From: an uncultured Elusimicrobium sp.
Lineage (GTDB): Bacteria; Elusimicrobiota; Elusimicrobia; Elusimicrobiales; Elusimicrobiaceae
Direction: 5' to 3'
DNA length: 58,128 nt
NCBI GenBank assembly: GCA_937891135.1
Contig: CALAFB010000116.1
Location: 1-58,128, forward strand
Part shown: piece after piece, positions 7,759-16,030 of the stretch
Position numbering within the stretch: position 1 is the stretch's first letter
Layout: each line of letters opens with the position of its first letter
Notes under the pieces: generated by a model
What the model was told of the DNA's origin: nothing
Seen by the model: only the letters and a program-made list of their open reading frames with translations
Database searches by the model: none
Made by a program: the position numbers and the translations under genes

Positions 7759-8859
7759 ATGCTGCCCCTTTTACGCCCAACGGTGGCCGAAATTGACCTT
7801 AAAAAACTGGCCCGCAACCTACGCAAAGTACGCACGCAGGTAGGAGAAGAAACGGCTCTCTTGGCCATTTTAAAGGCCAACGCCTACGGGCACGGGGCGG
7901 TTAACATCGGGCAGTTTATAGAAGAAAATCAACTTTCACAATGGTTTGGCGTAGCGTCGGTAGAAGAAGGAATTGCCTTGCGCGAAGCAGGCCTAAAAAC
8001 GCCCATTTTAGTACTGGGCAGCATTTATCCGTTTGAAGCGTTTGAATATGCCGTCCAATACGATTTGGCGGTTACCGTAGCCAGTTTGGCGGCGGCGCAA
8101 GCGATTTGTGAAACGGCTGCTAAACTGGGCAAACAAGCCGTCTGCCACGTGAAGCAAGAAACCGGCATGGGGCGCATTGGTACGCGCCGCGGCGGAACCA
8201 TGAAAGTCATTGAATTTTTGCATAAAAACCCGCACGCTGTGTTGGACGGACTCTATTCCCATTTGTCCAGCGTAGGGACGGACCCCAAATTTACCGAGCA
8301 GCAAATCGGCTATTTCCGCGATACGTTAACGGGCCTGCAACTCAAAAACATTCCCGTACCGCACGTGCACATAGAAGCCTCTGCCGCCATTTCCGCCCGG
8401 CCCGATGCTCACTATACGCTCGTGCGTCCCGGGCACAGTATTTACGGGTTAGAACCCGGCTATGAACCCATTTTATCGCTCAAAACCCGCGTGGTGTATG
8501 TAAAAGATATTCCCGCCGGATTTAGTGTCAGTTACAACCGCAGTTTTATTGCCACGCACCCGATGAAGGTGGCCACGCTGCCCTTGGGCTACGGGGACGG
8601 ATATATGCGCGCGTTATCTAATAAGGCAGACGTACTCATCCGCGGGCAACGCTGCCGGGTGCTCGGCAACGTAACGATGGATATGCTAATGGCAGATATT
8701 ACGGACGTGCCCGGCGTGTGCGTGGGAGATGAAGTAGTGGCGGTAGGCCGCCAGGGAAACGAAGAAATTTTACTTCAAGAATTAGCAGACTTGGCCGGCA
8801 CGATTGATTATGAAATTTGCACGCAGTTAAATGCGCGCGTACCGAGGGTGTATAAATAA
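7759..8859 (+). CDS. alr: Alanine racemase
   Basis: 366 residues. A PLP enzyme that makes D-alanine for peptidoglycan. The N-terminal TIM-barrel motif AILKANAYGHGAV carries the PLP lysine (K39). The catalytic tyrosine lies in VSYNRSF near residue 258, followed by LPLGYGDGYMRALSN and GNVTMDMLMADIT of the C-terminal beta domain. The ATG at 7759 is one base after the dnaB stop. The dnaB-alr order is known in other bacteria. Confidence 0.95.
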   Translation: MLPLLRPTVAEIDLKKLARNLRKVRTQVGEETALLAILKANAYGHGAVNIGQFIEENQLSQWFGVASVEEGIALREAGLKTPILVLGSIYPFEAFEYAVQYDLAVTVASLAAAQAICETAAKLGKQAVCHVKQETGMGRIGTRRGGTMKVIEFLHKNPHAVLDGLYSHLSSVGTDPKFTEQQIGYFRDTLTGLQLKNIPVPHVHIEASAAISARPDAHYTLVRPGHSIYGLEPGYEPILSLKTRVVYVKDIPAGFSVSYNRSFIATHPMKVATLPLGYGDGYMRALSNKADVLIRGQRCRVLGNVTMDMLMADITDVPGVCVGDEVVAVGRQGNEEILLQELADLAGTIDYEICTQLNARVPRVYK

Positions 8860-8860
8860 T

Positions 8861-9637
8861 ATGTTTACGCTTATTGGCAAATACGTACTACGGGTATTTA
8901 ACGACATTGGCGGCTGTACCGCCATGCTGCGCTCATGTTTGTTTTGGCTGGGGCGGTCTAAATTTGAATGGCACCAAACCGCGGACCAATGCGTGATTAT
9001 CGGCGTAGAATCTTTGGGCGTTACCGCGCTAACCAGTTTATTTACCGGTATGGTGCTGGCCTTACAGGCCGGGAACACCATTGGAAATATCTTTGGCGAC
9101 CCGATTTTTGTGGGTACCATTGTGACGTTTTCCTTAATCCGTGAATTAGGGCCGGTGCTGACCAGCGTCGTCGTTTCCGGGCGGGCCGGGGCAGCCGTTA
9201 CGGCCCAAATCGGTACCATGGCCGTAACAGAACAGATTGACGCGCTCTATACATTAGGCACGAACCCCATTCGTTATTTAGTGATTCCGCGGATGTGCGC
9301 GTTTATGTTTACGCTGCCGATACTGACGCTGTTTTCTAACTTGTTTGGGATTATCGGCGGATACCTGGTGGCGGTATACGCCCTGGGCGTGCCGGGCGAA
9401 GTATATTTGACCGATATTACGTCTTATATGGGCGTAAAAGATTTTATGCACGGGTTTATTAAAACCTTTGCCTTTGCCTTGATGATTGGTACGGTATGCT
9501 GTTACAAGGGGATTAGTACGCACGGCGGAGCCGAAGGCGTGGGAAAATCCACCACCGGGGCCGTGGTAACCACCATTGTGCTTATTTTGGTGTTGGATTA
9601 TTTCTTAACGGCTATTTTAACGGCATTTGGAATTTAA
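8861..9637 (+). CDS. mlaE: Lipid-asymmetry ABC transporter permease MlaE
   Basis: 258 residues with about six membrane segments. The family core is plain: TALTSLFTGMVLALQAGN, RELGPVLTSVVVSGRAGAA, MAVTEQIDALYTLGTNP and MIGTVCCYKGISTHGGAEGVG. MlaE is the inner-membrane permease of the Mla phospholipid system. It starts one base after the alr stop and is followed one base later by mlaF, so the three are translationally coupled. mlaB and mlaC are not present here. Confidence 0.93.
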   Translation: MFTLIGKYVLRVFNDIGGCTAMLRSCLFWLGRSKFEWHQTADQCVIIGVESLGVTALTSLFTGMVLALQAGNTIGNIFGDPIFVGTIVTFSLIRELGPVLTSVVVSGRAGAAVTAQIGTMAVTEQIDALYTLGTNPIRYLVIPRMCAFMFTLPILTLFSNLFGIIGGYLVAVYALGVPGEVYLTDITSYMGVKDFMHGFIKTFAFALMIGTVCCYKGISTHGGAEGVGKSTTGAVVTTIVLILVLDYFLTAILTAFGI

Positions 9638-9638
9638 C

Positions 9639-10403
9639 ATGATAGAAATTAAACATTTAAAAAAATCATTCGGCGAAAAACACGTCCTAAAAGACGTAAA
9701 CCTCACGCTGGGAAAGGGCCAAACCACCTGTATTTTGGGTGGTTCCGGCTCGGGCAAGAGCACCCTTATTAAATGCTTAATCGGATTGTTGCAGGCTACG
9801 TCCGGGCAGATTTTAGTAGACGGGCGCGATATTACAAAAATTACCAGCGAAATGAAACTGGCCGCCTTACGCCGGCGGTTTGGGTATTTGTTCCAGGAAG
9901 GGGCGTTGTTTGACTCTATGACCGTGGGGGAAAACGTAACCTTCGGCCTCAAATACCTTACAGACGTGCCGGAAAAAGATTACCCTAAAATTATTAAAGA
10001 AAAACTGGCCCTTGTGGGTTTAAAAGAAGACGTTGCCCAGTTAAACCCCAGCGAACTTTCGGGCGGGATGAAGAAGCGTGTGTCGTTAGCGCGGGTGCTA
10101 GCCGTGGGGCCGGAAGTCATATTGTATGACGAGCCGACTACCGGGTTGGACCCCATTATGTCGGACATTATTAGCGATTTGATTATTGATTTAAAAAATA
10201 AACTAGGGGTTACGTCTGTGGTAATTACGCACGATATGCACTCGGCCTTTAAAATTGCCGATAAGATTGCGTTTTTGTATGAAGGGAATATCTTGTTGCA
10301 AGGTACCCCGGAGGAATTTCGCAAGACGGACAACCCGTATGTAAAACAGTTTGTATCGGGCTCTAGCAAAGGGCCGATACAAATGAAACTGATGAAGGAG
10401 TGA
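9639..10403 (+). CDS. mlaF: Lipid-asymmetry ABC transporter ATPase MlaF
   Basis: 254 residues. Full ABC ATPase: Walker A GGSGSGKST near residue 34, Q-loop at LFQEGALFDSMTV, signature ELSGGMKKRVSLARV, Walker B VILYDEPTTGLDP, and switch histidine in VVITHDMHSAF. It is the cytoplasmic ATPase partner of MlaE. A 78-nt gap with a small imperfect hairpin (about 10412-10434) separates it from mlaD. Confidence 0.95.
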   Translation: MIEIKHLKKSFGEKHVLKDVNLTLGKGQTTCILGGSGSGKSTLIKCLIGLLQATSGQILVDGRDITKITSEMKLAALRRRFGYLFQEGALFDSMTVGENVTFGLKYLTDVPEKDYPKIIKEKLALVGLKEDVAQLNPSELSGGMKKRVSLARVLAVGPEVILYDEPTTGLDPIMSDIISDLIIDLKNKLGVTSVVITHDMHSAFKIADKIAFLYEGNILLQGTPEEFRKTDNPYVKQFVSGSSKGPIQMKLMKE

Positions 10404-10481
10404 GTGGTTTTCTTCGCCCCTACGCGGGAGAAGGTAAAAAATTTGATAAGGGAAAATAAAATTTAGGAGAATAATAAAATT

Positions 10482-11756
10482 ATGAGGGCAGAAACAAAAT
10501 TAGGTATCTTTACCGTCATCGGGTTAATTCTTTTCGGATTTTCGCTCTATTTTTTGGGCGGGCTCTCCGTCACGCGTACGTATGAACTTAATATTAAGTT
10601 TAACGACGTGTCCGGCCTGCCGGTAAAGGCCCCTGTCAAACTGGCGGGGGTGGAAGTCGGTAAAGTCAAAAAAATTAAAATAGAAGGGGAAGATGTGGTC
10701 GTCGTGGCGGAAATTCACGACGGGGTTCCTATCCGCAAAGGCGCGCAATTTAGCGTGGTAATGACCGGAATTATCGGCAGTAAATATTTAAAAGTAGTAC
10801 AAGGATTGCCCGGGGCACCGGTCCTGCAGCCGGATACCTATATTGACGGTGTCAACGATATTCCTATGGACGTTATGGTTACGCAAACCATGGCCAGCAT
10901 TAAAGACTTTGTGGACAGCGTAAATAACCACGGGCAAATGGGGGACCAGCTTAACCAAACTATGACCGAAATCCGCCAACTTTCCGCCAACTTAAACCAA
11001 ATGATTGCCACCCTGCGCCCGTATTTAACCAGTTCTATGCAAAATTTAGACGTGGCTACGGCCCGCCTATCGGATTTGCTGGTCAGTTTAGACAAAGGCG
11101 AAGGCGTCATTGGCAGTTTGCTCAAAGACCAGGAAATGAAAACCGAAGTCAAAGAAACCGTTTCCGACCTGCGTACCACCATGGCCGAAGTTAAAAATGT
11201 GGTAGGCAAAATGGGCAAATTCCAAGTATACTGGGATTACGATTTATTCTATATGCCTAAAACCAAACTGGCCTCCAGCGACCTGGCCTTAGACATCTAC
11301 ACCCCCAGCGGCTACACGTTCTACCGTATTGGGATTGCAAACGTCGGCAACGAGGACGATAAGTTAGACAGCCACGACTATTTAGAAAAGAACAAAATTG
11401 ACGCCCGCTTAGGCTTGTATAATGAGTGGGCTAAATTCTCAGCCGGTATGATTCGCGGTTCCGGCGGGGTAGCGTTAGAATTAAAACCGTTCTACCAGAC
11501 CGAATTTTTGGACCGTCTAACATTTACGGGCGAGTTTTCTAACTGGGGGCGCGACCGCACCATTAACGGACGCTATTTCCACAAGCCAGACGTGAGTTAC
11601 GGCGTGGACTTCCGCATTAACAAGTACTTTAAAGTAGGGGCCTGGGCACGCGACGCGCTGGAAACCAACGACTTTGCCATACGGGCCAATGTGTCATTTA
11701 ACGACCAGGATATCTCCTCCTTCTTTGGCTTAGCCGCCGTAGCGGGGACGAAATAA
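10482..11756 (+). CDS. mlaD: MCE-domain protein MlaD with a beta-strand-rich C-terminal domain
   Basis: 424 residues, more than twice E. coli MlaD (183). One membrane anchor (about 9-29), the MCE domain (about 36-120, with VSGLPVKAPVKLAGVEVGKV), a long helical/coiled segment (about 135-245, including NQTMTEIRQLSANLNQMI), then about 175 residues rich in alternating aromatic strands (GYTFYRIGIANVG, ARLGLYNEWAKFSAGMIRG, ISSFFGLAAVA) that look like an outer-membrane beta barrel. Such trans-envelope MlaD fusions are reported in diderm Firmicutes. The function inferred is a one-protein bridge between the membranes. Its stop overlaps the radA start by one base. Confidence 0.85.
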   Translation: MRAETKLGIFTVIGLILFGFSLYFLGGLSVTRTYELNIKFNDVSGLPVKAPVKLAGVEVGKVKKIKIEGEDVVVVAEIHDGVPIRKGAQFSVVMTGIIGSKYLKVVQGLPGAPVLQPDTYIDGVNDIPMDVMVTQTMASIKDFVDSVNNHGQMGDQLNQTMTEIRQLSANLNQMIATLRPYLTSSMQNLDVATARLSDLLVSLDKGEGVIGSLLKDQEMKTEVKETVSDLRTTMAEVKNVVGKMGKFQVYWDYDLFYMPKTKLASSDLALDIYTPSGYTFYRIGIANVGNEDDKLDSHDYLEKNKIDARLGLYNEWAKFSAGMIRGSGGVALELKPFYQTEFLDRLTFTGEFSNWGRDRTINGRYFHKPDVSYGVDFRINKYFKVGAWARDALETNDFAIRANVSFNDQDISSFFGLAAVAGTK

Positions 11757-13126
11757 TGAAATTTAAAACCGTCTTTGTCTGCCAAAAATGCGGTTACGAA
11801 GCCCCCAAGTGGGCGGGCAAATGCCCGGACTGCGGAGAATGGAACAGTTTGGTAGAAGAAGTCAAAGCGCAGGAAACTAAAAAGCCGGCGGCGCAGCGCA
11901 CCCGCAGTTTTACGGATTTTTCGTCGGAAGTAGTGAAACTATCCGAAAGTAAATCCGTGCGCGAAGAACGCATCCCCACCCACATTAGCGAGTTTGACCG
12001 CCTGTTGGGAGGCGGGCTTGTGAAAGGGCAGCTAACGCTCTTGGCGGGCGCACCGGGCATTGGTAAAAGTACCTTAATGCTGCAAGTGGCGGCCGAATTA
12101 TCTAAGGATAAAAAAGTCTTATACATTTCCGGGGAAGAAAGCGTCAACCAAATTGCCGGGCGCGCGCAACGCTTGGGCGTAAACGGGGAAAATATTTTCC
12201 TGCATTGTGAAACAGATATCCAAAAAATTGTGGAATCGGTGCAAAACGTAAACCCGGAGGTACTGATTTTAGATTCCATTCAAACCGTTTTTCACCCGGA
12301 GTTTACTTCTTCCGCCGGCACCGTGGCACAAGTGCGCGAATGTACCAGCGAGCTGGTGCGCCTGTGCAAGCCCAAGGGGATTATTACGTTTGTGCTCGGG
12401 CACGTTACCAAAGACGGCGAACTGGCCGGCCCCAAAATTTTAGAGCACATGGTGGACTGTGTACTGTATTTTGATACGGAAAAAGACAACGTGCTGCGCC
12501 TGTTGCGCCCGCACAAAAACCGGTTTGGCTCTACGGGGGAAATCGGGCTGTTTAAGATGACGGGCCAGGGGCTCCGGTCGGTAGATAACCCGAGTGAATA
12601 CTTTTCCCAATCTTCACGCGATAAGGCGTTAAAAGGCCGCGCATATAGTTTGGCGTTAGAAGGTTCGCGCCCGCTGTTAACCGAAATTCAGGCACTTGTC
12701 TCGCCCACGCATTATCCGTATCCGCGCCGGGTGGCAACCGGGGTGGATTTGAACCGGTGTTTAGTGCTGTTTGCCGCGCTGGAAAAACACATCGGGCTGC
12801 CGCTTGATAACAAAGATATTTACGTCAGTTTAGCAGGGGGGGTAAAACTTAAAGACCCCGCGCTGGATTTGGCGATTTGCGCGGCTGTTATTTCGTCCTG
12901 CAAAGATATTGCCGTTGCGTTTGATAACGTGTTTATGGCCGAAGTTGGTATTTTGGGGCAAGCCGCCAAAGTACCGCTTCTTGACCGCCGGTTGGAAGAA
13001 GCGCAACGCTTAGGTTTTACGCGCGCCTTTTGCGCCCCGGTTACAAAACCGGAGAAAGCAAAACTTATTAAATTAGCGGTAGCCGAAATTGCGGACCTGC
13101 ACGAACTGGCATTAAAACTAAACTAA
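11756..13126 (+). CDS. radA: DNA repair protein RadA
   Basis: 456 residues. N-terminal zinc finger (FVCQKCGYEAPKWAGKCPDC), RecA-like ATPase with Walker A GAPGIGKST near residue 97 and the KNRFGSTGE signature motif, and a Lon-like C-terminal domain. RadA is a branch-migration helicase for recombination intermediates. It starts on the last base of the mlaD stop (TAATG), so it is coupled to the mla genes. It is the last gene of the dnaB operon and converges on the protease gene at 13174. Confidence 0.95.
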   Translation: MKFKTVFVCQKCGYEAPKWAGKCPDCGEWNSLVEEVKAQETKKPAAQRTRSFTDFSSEVVKLSESKSVREERIPTHISEFDRLLGGGLVKGQLTLLAGAPGIGKSTLMLQVAAELSKDKKVLYISGEESVNQIAGRAQRLGVNGENIFLHCETDIQKIVESVQNVNPEVLILDSIQTVFHPEFTSSAGTVAQVRECTSELVRLCKPKGIITFVLGHVTKDGELAGPKILEHMVDCVLYFDTEKDNVLRLLRPHKNRFGSTGEIGLFKMTGQGLRSVDNPSEYFSQSSRDKALKGRAYSLALEGSRPLLTEIQALVSPTHYPYPRRVATGVDLNRCLVLFAALEKHIGLPLDNKDIYVSLAGGVKLKDPALDLAICAAVISSCKDIAVAFDNVFMAEVGILGQAAKVPLLDRRLEEAQRLGFTRAFCAPVTKPEKAKLIKLAVAEIADLHELALKLN

Positions 13127-13173
13127 CAGGCCTTTAAAAACACGCTTGGGAAGAAAGGATGAGGGCCTTGGGA

Positions 13174-14514
13174 TTATAGTTTAATAATACCGGGGCGGAT
13201 AGGCAAAATTTCACGCGTTTGCAAGTTATACCAATGTTGGCGTTTGGTCTTGTCGTTTTTAGAGCGGTCCTCTTTTAAAATAGAATCGCCGTCGTTATCG
13301 GTTTCCCAATGCGCTTTGCGGGATGTAAATTGTAAATACGCTGCTTGCGGGTTTTCTTCCAACATATTCAAAAGTGCCGATTGTGAAAATTTCTCCTCCC
13401 AGTTACGCTGTATGATGCGTTTGCCGTTTGCGTCATATAAGTATACGGCGGAAATATATTCATCCACGTTTAACCGGGCGAAGGTTTGGCCGTCTATCGT
13501 TAAGTCATATTCGGCCTGCCCGTTATTATGATAGGCCTCTACAAGCAGGCGGATAAACCGGGCGTGTGTACCGTAACTGACCGCTTCGGTGCCGGAGCGG
13601 TTCTCCAACGTGCCGGTGTGAATGGCTTTGATATTCCCGGCTGCATCCAAGAGCGGGCTGCCGCAAAAACCGGCGCGTTTACCGGTTAAATTTTGGTCGG
13701 TACGGACGGAAATAAATGAATTTTTGCTCACGGTACGTTCAATTTGTTGGGCTTCCCCGTTGGCAAAACCGTATGAAAATAATAACTCACCGGGTTGGGC
13801 AGGTGCGTCAGCCAGGGAAAGCGGATGAACTAAGGCTTCTGCCTGCGGGCTAAATTTAACCAGGCTTACGTCTAACATACTACGGGGGGCTACTTGTACC
13901 ACATGCGCCTCTAACAACGCGGTGGACCCGTCCGGCTGAAGTACGTGAAGATGAAAATTTTTATGCAAACTGACCGAATAAGTATAATAACTTTCTGCAA
14001 GTACGTGGGAAGCAATTACCCCGAAGATTTCTCCGTTTACTTCCAAGGCCGTTACCGAAAATCCGCCGTCTTTGCCTTCTTTTTCTACAGGCGCAAACAG
14101 GACACTTTTGCCAAAACCGCCGCCAAAACCGACCGTACCTAATTGTTGGTTCTCGGCTTGTAACTGTCCGTGTTGGGCCACTAAGGCGTCTACTGTATGC
14201 AAGTTCGTAGCCGGGGAAGTAATCCGCTGGGGCGACCCCCCTACCGGGGTATGTTCCCGCGTAAGCACCTGCCCGTGTTGGACGGCCCGGGCATTTGAAA
14301 CAGTTCCCGCTACGCTGCCTGCCACACTCCGGGTAACCCCAGCCGTTACGGGCGTTTTAACAGGCGTACGGGTAACCACACTCCCGGCCGTCCCTAACGC
14401 CCCGCTGCGGGATACGGGTTTAATTTCCCGCACTTTGACAGGACGCTGGGCCGAAGCCGTAGTGGCAACTACTAACAAACAAACAGCGATGATACATCCG
14501 GCATATTTTTTCAT
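13174..14514 (-). CDS. Secreted chymotrypsin-fold protease, predicted Cys nucleophile
   Basis: 446 residues. The signal peptide (1-22) ends at ASA-Q. A low-complexity basic region (about 23-120) precedes a trypsin-like fold in which the triad can be placed: His170 in IASHVLAE, Asp215 in MLDVSLVKF and Cys284 in RAGFCGSPL, the last aligning with the GDSGGP serine loop. Spacing (45 and 69 residues) fits the PA clan. A C-terminal region of about 110 residues follows (EYDLTIDGQTFARLNVDEYISAV contains the conserved part shared with the paralogue). The next gene upstream is a paralogue with the same GFCGS motif. Substrate unknown. A catalytically dead Ser-to-Cys homologue cannot be excluded. The ATG at 14514 is favoured because it begins the signal peptide. 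Confidence 0.75.
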   Translation of the reverse strand: MKKYAGCIIAVCLLVVATTASAQRPVKVREIKPVSRSGALGTAGSVVTRTPVKTPVTAGVTRSVAGSVAGTVSNARAVQHGQVLTREHTPVGGSPQRITSPATNLHTVDALVAQHGQLQAENQQLGTVGFGGGFGKSVLFAPVEKEGKDGGFSVTALEVNGEIFGVIASHVLAESYYTYSVSLHKNFHLHVLQPDGSTALLEAHVVQVAPRSMLDVSLVKFSPQAEALVHPLSLADAPAQPGELLFSYGFANGEAQQIERTVSKNSFISVRTDQNLTGKRAGFCGSPLLDAAGNIKAIHTGTLENRSGTEAVSYGTHARFIRLLVEAYHNNGQAEYDLTIDGQTFARLNVDEYISAVYLYDANGKRIIQRNWEEKFSQSALLNMLEENPQAAYLQFTSRKAHWETDNDGDSILKEDRSKNDKTKRQHWYNLQTREILPIRPGIIKL

Positions 14515-14550
14515 AAAAAAACTCCCACCTATATAGGTATTATAGGTGGG
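14515..14550 (-). terminator. Terminator-like hairpin with a 7-T run abutting the ATG of the 14514 gene
   Basis: CCCACCTATA (14524-14533) pairs perfectly with TATAGGTGGG (14541-14550), 7-nt loop. On the minus strand it is followed by AG, seven T and then the ATG at 14514. It can end transcripts of the upstream paralogue, and it also sequesters the GGTGGGAG that serves as Shine-Dalgarno for the downstream gene. Confidence 0.75.
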
Positions 14551-14567
14551 AAACATACAAAAAACAA
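14539..14567 (-). promoter_or_regulatory. Promoter whose -10 box lies inside the terminator hairpin
   Basis: On the minus strand TTGTTT (14567-14562), a 17-nt spacer, and a perfect TATAAT (14544-14539). A transcript starting about 7 nt later would lack the 5' arm of the hairpin and leave the GGTGGGAG free. Confidence 0.6.
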
Positions 14568-14598
14568 GGTGCCAAAAGTCCTAAAAAAGGGGGAGGTC

Positions 14599-15825
14599 TT
14601 ATTCCTCCAACGCGGGAATACCGGAAACAACCACCCGGTGCAAGGATGTATCGTCCGTTACAAACCAGCGGTTATTTTTCTTTTGCCAATAGGTTCGGCC
14701 GATTTTCAGGCGGATAAACCGCGCCTGCGGGAAAAAGTGCAACGCCGTCTCTAACGGGCGCAGCGTTACTTTAAACTGGGTATCTTTGTGCCAAAGCGGT
14801 TGGTGGTTGGCGTCTAAAATCTCTACGGAACTAATAAATTCATTCACGCGCAGTTTGGTAATTTCTTGCCCGCGAATGTATAACGAAAGGACGGGCTTAT
14901 CCGGCTGGTGATAGGCTTCTACCAAGTGGCGGATAAACGGAGCCGGTACGCTATAGCCCGTATCCCCGGAAACGGGTTTTTCTAAACCGAAGGTATCAAA
15001 AAATACTTGTTCTTGGGCGTTTTCGCCTTCGTATATGCTGCCGATATGCACACCTGCAAGTTCGTGGTTTTCATTGACGAGTGCACTTCCGCAAAACCCG
15101 GCACGTTCGCCTTCATGGGCGGCGGGAATTTGGGTTTTTAACAAGCCGGATGACGTTTGCCCGGTTACGTGTACCACCCCTTGGGCCGGCAAATTGCAGG
15201 CAAACCCTTGTGCATACAAGCGCGTTTGCGGGGCCGCCACACCGTCTGCCAAAGCAAGAGAGGTTAAATGGCGTTCGTCTTTTTCTTGAAATTTTACAAG
15301 GGCTACATCACCCGTTTTGGCAGAGGACAACTGCACCACCCGGGCTGCAACCGGGACCGAGGTGCCGTCCTGCTCCACCAGGGCAGTAAATTCTGGAGCC
15401 AATAGCCCCGCAGAGTGGTATACGTCTGCCAACGCATGCATGGGAATGAGCCCATACACTTCCGGCTTGCCCTGATAGGTGGTGTGAAATACCGTCCCTG
15501 TAAAACTGTTACGCGGACCGTTGGCAGACGGCAACGCACGGAATACCGCCGGACGGGTCGCGTCAAACAGCTGTTGCTGAAACTGGCGGATTTGTTCGTT
15601 TTGGCGGGCCAATTGTTGGTTGGCACGTTCTAACTGAACGGCTACGCGGGAAAGCTGCTCCGGGGAAAGCCGGGTTAACGATTGCCGCACCGCGGAAGGA
15701 ATGGGTTTGCCGGCCGGAACTTGCAACAACCGGTGCACCAGTCCGCGCGGGGGTTTTTGGCCGTAACTAAGCGGGGCTGCCAGTAACAGACCCGCCATTA
15801 CTAAAAAGGATAATACGTGTTTCAT
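14599..15825 (-). CDS. Secreted chymotrypsin-fold protease, predicted Cys nucleophile (paralogue)
   Basis: 408 residues. Signal peptide 1-22 (MKHVLSFLVMAGLLLAAP, cleavage near SYG-Q). A Gln-rich helical stretch (about 55-95) precedes the protease-like domain with His130 (IPMHALAD), Asp173 (KTGDVALVKF) and Cys245 (RAGFCGSAL). The C-terminal part (LSLYIRGQEITKLRVNEFISSVEILDA) matches the 13174 protein, so the two are diverged tandem paralogues with an accessory C-terminal domain. TATAAT ends 7 nt before the ATG at 15825 with no Shine-Dalgarno, so the message looks leaderless. Function unknown beyond a likely secreted thiol or inactive protease. Confidence 0.75.
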   Translation of the reverse strand: MKHVLSFLVMAGLLLAAPLSYGQKPPRGLVHRLLQVPAGKPIPSAVRQSLTRLSPEQLSRVAVQLERANQQLARQNEQIRQFQQQLFDATRPAVFRALPSANGPRNSFTGTVFHTTYQGKPEVYGLIPMHALADVYHSAGLLAPEFTALVEQDGTSVPVAARVVQLSSAKTGDVALVKFQEKDERHLTSLALADGVAAPQTRLYAQGFACNLPAQGVVHVTGQTSSGLLKTQIPAAHEGERAGFCGSALVNENHELAGVHIGSIYEGENAQEQVFFDTFGLEKPVSGDTGYSVPAPFIRHLVEAYHQPDKPVLSLYIRGQEITKLRVNEFISSVEILDANHQPLWHKDTQFKVTLRPLETALHFFPQARFIRLKIGRTYWQKKNNRWFVTDDTSLHRVVVSGIPALEE

Positions 15826-15869
15826 CTTTTGTATTATAGCGGTTTTGGGCAAGGGTACGCTAGGGCCAA

Positions 15870-15898
15870 AGGACCTAATTCCCCGGGAAATAGGTCCT
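15870..15898. promoter_or_regulatory. Palindrome between divergent protease and mnmE promoters
   Basis: AGGACCTA (15870-15877) and TAGGTCCT (15891-15898), with TTCCC/GGGAA inside; 13 of 14 symmetric pairs match around position 15884. No T-run on either side. Position between two divergent transcription units suggests an operator, though a factorless terminator relic is possible. Confidence 0.45.
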
Positions 15899-16030
15899 AT
15901 AACTACGTCCGGACACAAACCCAATCCCGCACCCGTTGTATAAAATCTCCGGGCCAAAGCCCCCATGTATCCTATGAACCCGGGCTTTTTCTTGTGCGTA
16001 GCCCGCCTAAAAATAGTAAAATACTTCTAT

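Noticed and set aside
15826..15966. 47-residue N-terminal extension of the 14599 protease
   Set aside because: The signal peptide begins at the ATG at 15825, directly after a -10 box; the extension would cross the promoter and palindrome.
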